Assembly: GCA_040389065.1 (NCBI GenBank)
Contig: JAZKAR010000009.1
Coordinates: 62,001-126,000 of the forward strand
Length of the DNA: 64,000 nucleotides
Source: JAZKAR01 sp040389065
GTDB taxonomy: Bacteria > Pseudomonadota > Gammaproteobacteria > Burkholderiales > Casimicrobiaceae
Direction: 5' to 3'
This document shows, piece by piece, positions 45,554 to 54,508 of this stretch. The translations under genes and the position numbers were made by a program. The notes beneath the pieces are model-generated. The model ran no database searches. It saw nothing but the letters and a program-made list of their open reading frames with translations, and was not told the origin of the DNA. Positions within the stretch are counted from its first letter, which is position 1; every line of letters starts with the position of its first letter.

Positions 45554-46240
45554 TTATTCACTTAAAGCAAATTCAAATGCATCTTTACACTGTAACTCAG
45601 TAGGATTAATCACTGGTATTTTACAATCGTTAGCATGAATCACCAAAGGCAGCTCAGTGCAGGCCAGAACAACAGCATCAACCTCAGTATGCTTGTTGAT
45701 AAGCTGTATAAAATACTGTTTAAAAGATGGCTCTATGATGCCTTTTGCCAACTGTGATTGAATAATTTGAATCCGGCTACGATCTTCTTCAGAAGGTACG
45801 CTTACTTGCAAACCAAACGCTTCTAACCCTTGATGATAGAAACCATCTTCCATTGTAAACTTTGTGCCCAATAAAAGAAGACGATTCAAATGAGCCGATT
45901 GTGCAAACCTACCTGTGACTTTTACACTATGAAACACAGGTATCGTTAAACCAAGATCAGGCTCAATCACATCAAACGCTTTATGTAATGTGTTATTACA
46001 AATCACCAAACATGCTGGCTTAAGCTGTACAAATGCTTCAATTTCATGTTTCAGCAATATCGGTATCTTATTCCAAGCATCGTGATAGCAACTTTTAATA
46101 GCATGATAATCAATGCTGCGTAATAAAATATTAGCAGAATGAAATCCTCCCAGTTTATCTTGAGTCAACTCATTCAAAATGCGATAGTACTCAATCGTTG
46201 AAGGCCAGCTGGTTCCTCCCAGTAACCCTATTAGTTTCAT
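45554..46240 (-). CDS. Aspartate/glutamate racemase family protein
   Basis: The 228-residue product belongs to the PLP-independent Asp/Glu racemase superfamily, which uses two cysteines as acid and base. Both are present: Cys81 in VICNNTLHKAFD and Cys194 in VLACTELPLV. The N-terminus MKLIGLLGGTSWPSTIEYY is typical of the aspartate racemase (RacD/YgeA) branch. I choose ATG 46240, which has GGA just upstream; a TTG at 46264 would add eight residues. The upstream region carries an 18-bp motif shared with the next gene. Aspartate racemase is likely, but the substrate is not proven. Confidence 0.86.
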   Translation of the reverse strand: MKLIGLLGGTSWPSTIEYYRILNELTQDKLGGFHSANILLRSIDYHAIKSCYHDAWNKIPILLKHEIEAFVQLKPACLVICNNTLHKAFDVIEPDLGLTIPVFHSVKVTGRFAQSAHLNRLLLLGTKFTMEDGFYHQGLEAFGLQVSVPSEEDRSRIQIIQSQLAKGIIEPSFKQYFIQLINKHTEVDAVVLACTELPLVIHANDCKIPVINPTELQCKDAFEFALSE

Positions 46241-46301
46241 GTTTTTTCCAAAAAATTCGAGCAACGCTGAAAAAATGGGTTAATTAGATACCCATATATG
46301 T

Positions 46302-46319
46302 ATGAATAAAACCCTTAAG
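46302..46319 (-). promoter_or_regulatory. 18-bp motif upstream of the racemase gene
   Basis: CTTAAGGGTTTTATTCAT (minus strand) lies 62 bases before the racemase ATG, and TATCTAA follows 11 bases later. The same 18 bases recur at 46869-46886 in the same orientation. Confidence 0.5.
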
Positions 46320-46451
46320 CAGCTCTAATTTTTTCTATATATATCTACCTATTAAGGCAAATTTGTCACCCGAAGTAGATACTTTCACATCTACTCCCAT
46401 AGACTTACACATTAACTATTTACCTTAATAACAATTACCCTTTAACTTTCA

Positions 46452-46790
46452 TTAGCCACTTGTAGCTTGAGCAACAGCCTTAGGGCAAACTTGGCTAGCA
46501 TCATCATTACCTGCAATAGCATAATTAGTAATTTTAACATCGCCTTTAGAAGTTCCACAGACTGAGGCAGTTGCGCCCACATTAGCCCATTGCTCATTCC
46601 ACTTAAGATGCCCGTGATCTCCTTTAGGTGCAATAACGATTAAAGGAGTAGTAGGCAACGGGGGTGCACCATATTGTGCTAATAAAATGTTGTACCAATT
46701 AGGCACTCCTTCTGCATACGAAAATGTAGTTATCGTTGAACTAAAGAAAAGCATAGCTAGGCTTAAAGAGTAGACCCATGTTTTTTTCAT
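46452..46790 (-). CDS. Small secreted protein of unknown function
   Basis: The 112-residue product has a clear signal peptide (KKTWVYSLSLAMLFFSSTITTFSYA), leaving a mature part of about 86 residues with two cysteines (SVCGTSKGD and ASQVCPKA) that could form a disulphide in the periplasm. I recognise no family. AAGGA lies 7 bases upstream of the ATG. It shares an 18-bp upstream motif with the neighbouring racemase gene, so the two may respond to the same signal. It could be a species-specific secreted protein. Confidence 0.7.
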   Translation of the reverse strand: MKKTWVYSLSLAMLFFSSTITTFSYAEGVPNWYNILLAQYGAPPLPTTPLIVIAPKGDHGHLKWNEQWANVGATASVCGTSKGDVKITNYAIAGNDDASQVCPKAVAQATSG

Positions 46791-46868
46791 TTGATATTCC
46801 TTGAACTTTAAAAATAAAACTTACACAAATTATTACTATTAGAAGTTACGACTTGATAACATGCCCTA

Positions 46869-46886
46869 ATGAATAAAACCCTTAAG
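46869..46886 (-). promoter_or_regulatory. 18-bp motif upstream of the small secreted protein gene
   Basis: This second identical copy of CTTAAGGGTTTTATTCAT on the minus strand lies 79 bases before the ATG at 46790. TATCAAG follows 10 bases later, close to the spacing seen at the racemase gene. Confidence 0.5.
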
Positions 46887-46932
46887 GAGATCTACTATAC
46901 TAAAACAAAATAATATCCCTACACTAGCATTA

Positions 46933-48009
46933 TTATTTGCCTCTCCGTAATGAGGTTCGCAGCAATTCTGCTAGTTCCTTTTTCCAAAATCTTGCTTGGC
47001 TAGTCGTACCATGCCCCGTCGTTTGGTCACTTGAAGCAATTAACAGCACACGACCGTTTTTAACACGTTTGATTTCACGCTCTAGTACGCCCAGCTCTGG
47101 TGGGTTACGTTCATCATCTGCCGAGTTAATAGCTAAAAGGTTTGCCTCGATACGCTCGAGACTGGTTGAAGCATTGTAGTCACGTGATGATGCCCATTGA
47201 TATAGATAATCGTTAGCATCAGTATTAAAAGGAGTATTGAGTTGCTGGTTCAGTAATTCATCAGCCTTTTCTCGCGTAGGCGCAGCTTTATAGAGGGCTT
47301 GGCTTCCCCCGCTTGTTGCTATCCCAAAAAATACCGATGCAAACTTTGCACTGGGAGGTTGTGTTGTGTAGTTTCCGTTCATCCAGGCGGGATCATTACG
47401 AATAGAATCAATAATCAAGCGCCGCATCATCCAGTTTCGCCCCGATATTTCAGTTGGCAACGACGCCATAGGTACCGCAATATCCATGAAATTAGGAAAT
47501 TTTTGTGCCCACATCCACGTGTGCATTCCCCCCATTGAGTTGCCTAAAACCAAACGCAAATGACGTATACCCAAATGCTCAGTAACAAGTCGATATTGCG
47601 CCTCAATCATGTCATCATAATTATAGTTTGGAAAACGTGTACGCAGCCCATCTGAAGGTTTGCTAGATTTACCTGTGCCAATCGCATCAGGTAAAATAAT
47701 GTAATAACGGCTAGCATCTAGCGGTTGACCTGGGCCAAAGAGTTCTCCGGCAAATGATGGCGTAAGCATGCTGGCTCCCGAACCTGCCGTACCATGCAGA
47801 ATTAATACTGGCATGCCAGTAGGAGAACCAACCGTTGTGTAGTGCACACGCAGTTCGGGCAATTGCTCTCCGGTATGAAAACGAAAGTCAGGTATGACCC
47901 AGTTACCTTCTTGAGGGAGTGGATACTCAGTAGCGCTACTTGCAATGGTCAGGAAGCTTAATGCCATTCCTAATATACCCTGGATAAAATGTTTTATTAT
48001 AATCATCAT
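46933..48009 (-). CDS. Secreted alpha/beta hydrolase (MetX-like fold)
   Basis: The 358-residue protein starts with a signal peptide (IQGILGMALSFLTIASSATEYP), so it acts in the periplasm or outside. The alpha/beta hydrolase core shows LILHGTAGSGASM, the nucleophile elbow GNSMGGMHTW, LLAINSADDERNPPE with the acid, and the catalytic His in TGHGTTSQA. The order and the PDAIGTGKSSKPSDGLRTRFPNY block resemble homoserine O-acetyltransferase-like hydrolases, but secretion argues against a role in methionine synthesis. The substrate is unknown. GGGAAG precedes two adjacent ATG codons, and either could start the gene. Confidence 0.82.
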   Translation of the reverse strand: MMIIIKHFIQGILGMALSFLTIASSATEYPLPQEGNWVIPDFRFHTGEQLPELRVHYTTVGSPTGMPVLILHGTAGSGASMLTPSFAGELFGPGQPLDASRYYIILPDAIGTGKSSKPSDGLRTRFPNYNYDDMIEAQYRLVTEHLGIRHLRLVLGNSMGGMHTWMWAQKFPNFMDIAVPMASLPTEISGRNWMMRRLIIDSIRNDPAWMNGNYTTQPPSAKFASVFFGIATSGGSQALYKAAPTREKADELLNQQLNTPFNTDANDYLYQWASSRDYNASTSLERIEANLLAINSADDERNPPELGVLEREIKRVKNGRVLLIASSDQTTGHGTTSQARFWKKELAELLRTSLRRGK

Positions 48010-48133
48010 GCACTTCCCTTTTTGATGTCATTAAACACGATCTCAAAAGGAAAAACCATTCTACTGAAAAAGAAAACACAATTTTCTATAACCATGTTGA
48101 TAGAAAATTAGATGAAATCGCCTTATATTTAAT

Positions 48134-48166
48134 GCCTTTGCAACATTGGCGACAAACTCCAAAGGC
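48134..48166 (-). terminator. Hairpin downstream of the free cheB-like gene
   Basis: On the minus strand GCCTTTG and CAAAGGC form a 7-bp stem with a 19-base loop, 10 bases beyond the cheB-like stop. There is no T-run, so it is only a candidate terminator. Confidence 0.35.
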
Positions 48167-48176
48167 TACGCTGGCC

Positions 48177-48776
48177 TCAATGAGCATTGGGTTCAGCATT
48201 CGCGATTCGCACAATTTCTGTAGCGATATCCTCAGGCGATAGAATGAAGTCGATGCAGCCGCTTGCTATAGCGCTTTCAGGCATATCGGGTTGTTTTGCA
48301 GTGTCAAGCTTCTGAGCAATCGTAGTGCCGCCTATTTTTCTGATATGGCATAAAGCAGCTGCTCCATCGCTATCATAGCCCGAGACAATAACTGCAATTA
48401 GCTTACCGCTCCAGTGCTGAGCTAGCGACTCAAGGAAGATCGTTATTACATCAGACCACCCTCTAGGCTTCGATATTGGCTCTAGACGAAACTGCCCATT
48501 TTGAACATGCAGATCACGCTGTTCTGGGATAATAAACACTCGATTTTGTTGAATACTTAGTCGATCAGTGATTAACTCAACGGGCATTTTTGTAAAACCC
48601 GGCAGAATTTCGTGTAGCTGCGTTGCCATTGTTCTAACATGATTTACGATAACGATAGCGACTCCCATATCAGCTGGCAGATGCCGCAGCAATCGCATGT
48701 AGGCATCTAGCCCTCCTGCCGAGCCGCCTACACAAACCACCGGAAAGGTCTTTGTAGAGGTATGTTTTTTTTTCAC
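48177..48776 (-). CDS. Free-standing CheB methylesterase domain
   Basis: CheB hydrolyses methylglutamate on chemoreceptors. This 199-residue product is only the catalytic domain, without the usual receiver domain. Catalytic serine lies in CVGGSAGGLDA, a His is in VIVNHVRTMATQL, and the Asp is in VSGYDSDGAAALCHI. I choose GTG 48776 because AGAGG lies just upstream; the TTG at 48818 has no site. It resembles the N-terminal domain of the large hybrid that begins 650 bp away on the other strand. Solitary CheB domains of this kind often occur next to CheB-CheR hybrid kinases and may work outside chemotaxis. Confidence 0.85.
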   Translation of the reverse strand: MKKKHTSTKTFPVVCVGGSAGGLDAYMRLLRHLPADMGVAIVIVNHVRTMATQLHEILPGFTKMPVELITDRLSIQQNRVFIIPEQRDLHVQNGQFRLEPISKPRGWSDVITIFLESLAQHWSGKLIAVIVSGYDSDGAAALCHIRKIGGTTIAQKLDTAKQPDMPESAIASGCIDFILSPEDIATEIVRIANAEPNAH

Positions 48777-49422
48777 AGCCACCTCTAAAATTAAACACGT
48801 TGTATTAAAACCAGACAAAACGTTGTAATATCTTGTCCAACTATTATCTATAAATGATAAAAACAGTTGGTATATAAATTTAAAAAAAGCTAACTGATTT
48901 TAATACTTCTTTCCAGCATTTCTCTATGCGCTAATAAGTAGATAGCATAGCAGCAAATGCCCCTCTAAAATAATTCCGCTAAAAAAATAGCTAAGTTACA
49001 TGAAATGATCAATGCATATGATTTTATAAAATAGGCTAAAAATGCCTACCCATAAAAAATTTCGATGCAATCTATTTACACGGCTCTAAATAAATCAGAG
49101 TAAGATCTGCAAAACTTATATTTATTAACTTATTCTGGATATTGGATAACGTTATTACACAACAGACTTTTCTAAAAAACTCACAAGATATTACTCTAGT
49201 TAGTAGATAGATTGCGTCATAAAAAAATATTAATACGTTGATAGCTTATTGGACCTGGTTTTTTTATAAAAAATTATTATCAATTAAACCTTAGTTGAGT
49301 TATATAAATTAAATATCTGGATGATAATATATGCACCTATTTATCTTTATACTATCTTTAGCTATTGAGAAGCTAAATTCTAACTTTGAAGACAACAGGC
49401 ATGCTTTTATTGTTGTACCTTT
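48777..49422. other. AT-rich intergenic region between divergent cheB and hybrid kinase genes
   Basis: About 645 bp with no gene I can support. It must contain divergent promoters; no strong inverted repeat or operator stands out by eye. The start codon of the hybrid gene has no visible ribosome site. Confidence 0.5.
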
Positions 49423-52400
49423 ATGAAGCAAACTAAAGGACGTTCGTCAAAAATATTAAAAGATAATGTGCAAGATTTTCCGGCAAATAATTTAACGCTG
49501 ATTGTTGGCGTAGGCGCCTCAGCCGGGGGTCTGGAAGCGTTTAAGGGCCTTTTATCGGCGCTACCAGAAACGTGTGCGATGGCTTACGTATTGGTACATC
49601 ACCTTGATCCTAGCCATAAAAGTGACTTAAGCGCACTACTGGCTACCATCACAAAGCTTACTGTGCTAGAAGCAACGCAGGGCTTAAAGATTCTGCCTAA
49701 GCATGTTTATGTTATTCCTCCTAATACAAGCCTAACGCTTAAGCATGGCATATTGCAGCTCGAACCGCGTGCGGATGCCTCACTTCCTTATCTCCCTATT
49801 GACCATTTTCTGTGTTCGCTTGCTGATGATCAACAAGCGAATGCTATTGCTGTGATCTTATCAGGAACAGGTTCAGATGGCACTCAGGGAGTAGCCGCCA
49901 TTAAAGCAGTAGGCGGCATTACGTTTGCTCAAGAAGAAACAAGCGCCAAATATCCTGGCATGCCACAAAGCGCCATTCGCAGCGGTAACGTTGATTTTAT
50001 TTTACCGCTTGACCAAATTGCTGCGGAATTATCACGTATTGAACACCATCCTTTTATTTCTGATTTGGCAGAATTAAGGGATACGCCTGCGACTTACAAT
50101 GAAGAAATACCTGCGCTACTTTCTGAAGACAAACATTTTAAAACTATTCTTAAGTTGCTGCGTACTACAAGCGGCGTTGATTTTAGTACCTATAGAGATA
50201 CAACGATCAAGAGGCGAATTGTACGCCGCATGATATTGCATGCTAAAGCAGGATTAGGAGATTATGTAGAGTTGCTAGAAAAAGACTCTACCGAAGCAGA
50301 AGCGCTTTATAACGATCTTTTAATCAATGTAACAAGCTTTTTTCGAGACCCTGAAACGTTTGCAATTATCAAAGATAAAATATTTCCTCAAATTCTTAAA
50401 AGCAAAAAACCAGGAGAAACTATTCGTCTTTGGGTACCAGGGTGCTCTACCGGGCAAGAAGCCTATTCATTAGCCATGCTTTTATTAGAGTGCCTCGATG
50501 ATCAGCCCTGCCCGCCCGTTCAGATTTTTGCTACCGACTTAAGCGATACGCAAGCACTGCGCCGAGCAAGAGAAGGTTTTTATCCAAAAGGTATTGAAAC
50601 TGAGGTTTCATCTGAACGCCTTAACCGCTTCTTTACAAAAGAAAATGGCGGATATTCTATTGATACTCGCATTAAGGAAATGTGTGTTTTTGCTAAACAT
50701 AATGTAGCAACAGACCCACCTTTTTCACGCGTGGATCTTATCAGTTGCCGCAATCTATTGATTTATTTATCGCTACCTTTGCAGCGGCGTGTGATTCCTA
50801 CATTTCATTATGCGTTAAATACAGAAGGATTTTTGCTGCTTGGAGCTTCAGAAACTGTTGGCGTCTTTACAGACTTATTCAATGCGGTAGAACCGAAACA
50901 CCGTATTTATATCAAAAAGGCAAGCGCCGGTCGGCAGTATCAACATTTTAATGCCAAAGATTTTAGGGTACAGATGGCCCTCGACTCAGGCAGCACATTA
51001 CCCGTTGCTAGCCCTGCAGATTGGCAACGAGCAGCAGAGCGTATGATTGTAGAAAAATATGCCCCTGTTGGCTGGCTGGTAAACGAAAACTTAGATATTT
51101 TACAATTTCATGGGCATACCAGCCCCTATTTGGAACACGCTGCAGGAGAACCAAGCCATAATTTATTGCGAATGACCAGTGATGAGCTTTTTCCTACCTT
51201 ACGCAGCGCTATTGATGAGTGTCGCCGACAAAATAAAGCAGTTCATCGCAATGGCATACGATTACGAAAGAATGCCAACACGTCTGAGATCAATATAGAA
51301 GTTTTGCCTGTGCAGCCATCAGGTTCTTGTGAAAGCTGCTTTTTGATTCTTTTCACGGAAACAAGCGTGCAAACTAAGGGTGATAAACTTCCTGTTAGTG
51401 AAGATACTCATGCTAACGAGAGCGAAGTCATTTACTTAAGGCAAGAGCTAGTCTCCATGCATGAATATATGCAATCTTTCATTGAACAGAAAGATTGGAT
51501 TAATGCAGAAATGAAATCAACCAGCGAAGAAATGCTTTCCAGCAATGAGGAATTACAGAGCACAAATGAAGAGCTGGAAACCGCGAAAGAAGAACTACAG
51601 TCGGTGAATGAAGAATTGACCACCGTTAATGAGCAGCTCCAATTTCGTAACCAAGAGCTAAATCAGCTTAATGATGATTTAACGAATTTGCAGAGCAGTG
51701 CAGGCGTTCCTATTATTCTTTTAAGTGCGAATTTGCGTGTGCGACATTTTACAAAGGCTGCCATCAAAGCGTTGGCTCTTTTGCCGAGCCCTCAAGACAA
51801 TTCTTTTTCTAGTCTTAAAGCTTCTTTAAGTTTGCCAGATCTTGAACAAATTATTGAGGAAGTCACCACAAGCTTACAAGTGAGCATGCGCGCAATTCAA
51901 AATCCAAAGGGTCGCTGGTACATGCTAGAAATTCATCCGTATCGTACTGGAGATAATAAAATTGATGGTTCAGTGATCGTCATGCTAGACATTAATGAAA
52001 TCAAGAGAAAACAAGAAGAGCTGCTAGAGGCGAGTAAATATACTGAGACAATTATCAATACGGTTCTTAATCCGCTAATGGTTTTAGATGAAAAACTATG
52101 TGTACAAATGGCTAACCCTGCCTTTTACCAAACATTTTTGGTAACGCCCGAAGAAACTGAGCATCATTTTCTTTATGAATTAGGGAACCGACAATGGGAT
52201 ATTGCAGAGTTAAGACACAAGCTAAAAACTATTTGTGATCATCAAACAAAGATAGCTGACTATGAAGTGCGACATACCTTTGAGTCAGTAGGCAATAAAA
52301 CCATGCTGCTCAACGCCAGCAGTTTTATCCGACATGTAGGTACAAAAGAAACATGCTTAATACTTCTTACGATGCAAGATATTAGTGAACGTAAACACCT

Positions 52401-53562
52401 AGAAGAAGAGTTGAAAAAATCTGCTGAGAAGCTGACGGCTGTTGATCTCAATAAAGATGAGTTTTTAGCTACCTTAGCACATGAATTACGCAATCCATTA
52501 GCGCCTCTGCGCAACGCGTTAGAAATCTTGCGATTGCCGAATACAAAGCTTGAAATGATTAAACATTCACACCAGATTATGGACAATCAACTTACACAAA
52601 TGGTGCGTCTAGTTGATGATTTACTCGATATTTCACGAATCAGCAGAGGTAAAATTGAGCTGCGCTTAGAACGCGTAGAGCTGGGGAAAATCGTTGAAAG
52701 TGCGATCGAGACTAGTCGCCCTTTTATTGAGAAAGCAGGCCATACCTTAACGGTAATTCAGCCTGATGAATCATTATGGCTAGAAATTGACTCAACGCGC
52801 ATAGAGCAAGTTTTAGTTAACCTACTTAACAATGCAGCCAAGTACACCAAGGAAAATGGACGTATCCGATTAGATGTACAACGAGAAGGTAGTAATGTCA
52901 TTTTACGCGTTACAGATAACGGTATTGGAATGACTGCTGTAAATCTACCTAATATATTTGATATGTTCTCTCAAATTGATAGCTCAATTGAACGCACGCA
53001 AGGTGGCTTAGGCATAGGCTTGGCATTAGTGAAAAAATTAGTTGAGCTGCATGGCGGTAACGTAAGTGTAACTAGCGGCGGAAGCGGACAAGGATCAGAG
53101 TTTATGGTGATTCTTCCCTTAGCTATCTCGCGTGATACCGAGCAAAACATCGAATTACAGAAAAAAAAGACACCGACCAAAGCAGAAAACAGTAAATGTG
53201 TATTAATCGTAGATGATAATGAGCTTTCTGCTAAAACAATGGGATGGATGCTAGAACTTCTTGGGTATGAAGCGCATCTCGCTTTCGATGGGCCAAGTGC
53301 ACTTACTCAAGCTGGAATGTTGCGCCCGGATATTGTGCTGCTTGATATCGGTTTGCCAGGAATGAACGGCTATGATGTTTGCAATGCAATGAGGCAAAAA
53401 ATTGAACTTAAAGATACTTTAATGATTGCGCAAACAGGCTGGGGGCAACAAGAGCATCGGCTACGGTCTAAAAATGCAGGCTTTGATTATCACCTGGTTA
53501 AGCCGGTAGCACTAGAAGCGCTGCAAGAGGTTCTCAATTTAAGTAAGACTAGCGCACCTTAA
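49423..53562 (+). CDS. CheB-CheR-PAS-histidine kinase-receiver hybrid
   Basis: The 1379-residue signalling protein has, in order: a CheB methylesterase domain (about 25-205; Ser33, His59 or His60, Asp152), a CheR methyltransferase (about 225-500, with TSFFRDPETF and WVPGCSTGQEAYSLAM), a long coiled coil (about 680-760, with repeated NEELQSTNEELETAKEEL-type heptads), PAS domains (about 760-1000), a HisKA domain with His1020 in AHELRNPLAPL, an HATPase domain (VTDNGIGM, GGLGIGLALVKKLV) and a C-terminal receiver with Asp1308 (VLLDIGLPGMNGYD). Such hybrids are cytosolic and link methylation chemistry to phosphotransfer; inputs and targets are unknown. It is divergent from a free CheB domain. Confidence 0.93.
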   Translation: MKQTKGRSSKILKDNVQDFPANNLTLIVGVGASAGGLEAFKGLLSALPETCAMAYVLVHHLDPSHKSDLSALLATITKLTVLEATQGLKILPKHVYVIPPNTSLTLKHGILQLEPRADASLPYLPIDHFLCSLADDQQANAIAVILSGTGSDGTQGVAAIKAVGGITFAQEETSAKYPGMPQSAIRSGNVDFILPLDQIAAELSRIEHHPFISDLAELRDTPATYNEEIPALLSEDKHFKTILKLLRTTSGVDFSTYRDTTIKRRIVRRMILHAKAGLGDYVELLEKDSTEAEALYNDLLINVTSFFRDPETFAIIKDKIFPQILKSKKPGETIRLWVPGCSTGQEAYSLAMLLLECLDDQPCPPVQIFATDLSDTQALRRAREGFYPKGIETEVSSERLNRFFTKENGGYSIDTRIKEMCVFAKHNVATDPPFSRVDLISCRNLLIYLSLPLQRRVIPTFHYALNTEGFLLLGASETVGVFTDLFNAVEPKHRIYIKKASAGRQYQHFNAKDFRVQMALDSGSTLPVASPADWQRAAERMIVEKYAPVGWLVNENLDILQFHGHTSPYLEHAAGEPSHNLLRMTSDELFPTLRSAIDECRRQNKAVHRNGIRLRKNANTSEINIEVLPVQPSGSCESCFLILFTETSVQTKGDKLPVSEDTHANESEVIYLRQELVSMHEYMQSFIEQKDWINAEMKSTSEEMLSSNEELQSTNEELETAKEELQSVNEELTTVNEQLQFRNQELNQLNDDLTNLQSSAGVPIILLSANLRVRHFTKAAIKALALLPSPQDNSFSSLKASLSLPDLEQIIEEVTTSLQVSMRAIQNPKGRWYMLEIHPYRTGDNKIDGSVIVMLDINEIKRKQEELLEASKYTETIINTVLNPLMVLDEKLCVQMANPAFYQTFLVTPEETEHHFLYELGNRQWDIAELRHKLKTICDHQTKIADYEVRHTFESVGNKTMLLNASSFIRHVGTKETCLILLTMQDISERKHLEEELKKSAEKLTAVDLNKDEFLATLAHELRNPLAPLRNALEILRLPNTKLEMIKHSHQIMDNQLTQMVRLVDDLLDISRISRGKIELRLERVELGKIVESAIETSRPFIEKAGHTLTVIQPDESLWLEIDSTRIEQVLVNLLNNAAKYTKENGRIRLDVQREGSNVILRVTDNGIGMTAVNLPNIFDMFSQIDSSIERTQGGLGIGLALVKKLVELHGGNVSVTSGGSGQGSEFMVILPLAISRDTEQNIELQKKKTPTKAENSKCVLIVDDNELSAKTMGWMLELLGYEAHLAFDGPSALTQAGMLRPDIVLLDIGLPGMNGYDVCNAMRQKIELKDTLMIAQTGWGQQEHRLRSKNAGFDYHLVKPVALEALQEVLNLSKTSAP

Positions 53563-53628
53563 AAAGCTGAACACTTTAGCAACCAAGGGTATTTTAGCGT
53601 TTTTGATTATAAAACTTCAATTGATTTT

Positions 53629-53655
53629 ATTTCATAATTCCAATATTATTGAAAT
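53629..53655 (+). promoter_or_regulatory. Inverted repeat at the arsR start (candidate ArsR operator)
   Basis: ATTTCA (53629-53634) and TGAAAT (53650-53655) form an inverted repeat, with AT-rich sequence between, that ends at the arsR ATG. ArsR repressors bind such AT-rich repeats near their own promoters; binding here would block transcription or translation. Confidence 0.4.
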
Positions 53656-54003
53656 ATGGAAAATAAAACTGTTGTTACCTCTTTAGCTGCCCTTGCCCAG
53701 GAATCACGATTGAATGTTTTTCGTCTATTAGTACAGACAGGAGCAGAAGGTTTGCCTGCGGGGAAAATTGCTGAACATCTTGGCATAGCTCCTTCTTCGC
53801 TTTCCTTCCATCTAAAAGAGCTGAGCTATGCGGGGCTTATCAGTGCTCGAAACCAAAGCCGCTCTATCATTTACACAGCTAATTACACAGCGATGAATGA
53901 TTTGATTGATTTCCTAATGGAAAACTGTTGTAGCGGCAAGCCTTGCCTGTCGATTAAAGCTCCTTGCTCAATTATGCCTACTGAAGAAACACATCATGAC
54001 TGA
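53656..54003 (+). CDS. arsR: ArsR-family arsenic-responsive repressor
   Basis: ArsR represses the ars operon until arsenite binds. The 115-residue product has the winged helix (AKIAEHLGIAP-type recognition segment, SSLSFHLKELSYAGLI) and lacks the usual ELCVCDL site in the helix. Instead Cys91, Cys92 and Cys97 lie at the C-terminus (ENCCSGKPC), the layout described for the Acidithiobacillus ferrooxidans type of ArsR. The stop overlaps arsC by 8 bp, and there is no clear ribosome site before the ATG, which sits in a possible operator. Confidence 0.93.
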   Translation: MENKTVVTSLAALAQESRLNVFRLLVQTGAEGLPAGKIAEHLGIAPSSLSFHLKELSYAGLISARNQSRSIIYTANYTAMNDLIDFLMENCCSGKPCLSIKAPCSIMPTEETHHD

Positions 54004-54508
54004 ATCAGTTTATAACGTACTTATACTTTGCACGGGCAATTCTGCTCGAAGCATTATGGCAGAAGCCATTATTAATAAATTAGGTGTAGGGCGCTTTCGT
54101 GCTTATAGTGCGGGAAGCCATCCAACTGGTAAAGTCAATCCTTTTGCACTTGAAAAAATCCAATCTATCGGTTATTCAACCGAAAATGTGCGTAGTAAAA
54201 GTTGGGATGAATTTGCTCAACCTGAAGCACCCAAGATGGATTTTATTATCACCGTCTGCGACAATGCAGCGGGTGAAACATGCCCAATATGGCTAGGACA
54301 TCCCATTTCGGCACACTGGGGTTTTGAAGACCCTGCGGCTGTAGAAGGAAGGGATGAAGAAAAACGAAAAGCCTTTGATACAATTTTTCATCAAATTCAT
54401 CATCGGGTACGCCTGTTCCTTAATCTTCCACTTGGCACGCTTGACCAAAACGCTATCAAGCATGAAATGAATAAGATAGGTCAATCAAGTATCCGTGAAG
54501 AAAAATGA
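53996..54508 (+). CDS. arsC: Arsenate reductase, low-molecular-weight phosphatase type
   Basis: ArsC reduces arsenate to arsenite. The 170-residue product has the P-loop CTGNSARS with Cys12, and two further cysteines, Cys88 and Cys96 (TVCDNAAGETC), that form the relay in the thioredoxin-coupled family. The motif order fits this class and not the glutaredoxin-linked E. coli ArsC. It overlaps arsR by 8 bp and acr3 by 4 bp, so the three genes form a compact operon. No arsA, arsD or arsH is visible. Confidence 0.94.
   Translation: MTESVYNVLILCTGNSARSIMAEAIINKLGVGRFRAYSAGSHPTGKVNPFALEKIQSIGYSTENVRSKSWDEFAQPEAPKMDFIITVCDNAAGETCPIWLGHPISAHWGFEDPAAVEGRDEEKRKAFDTIFHQIHHRVRLFLNLPLGTLDQNAIKHEMNKIGQSSIREEK

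Noticed and set aside
46442..46633. Second minus-strand frame overlapping the small secreted protein gene
   Set aside because: The overlapping frame has the signal peptide and ribosome site; this one has neither.
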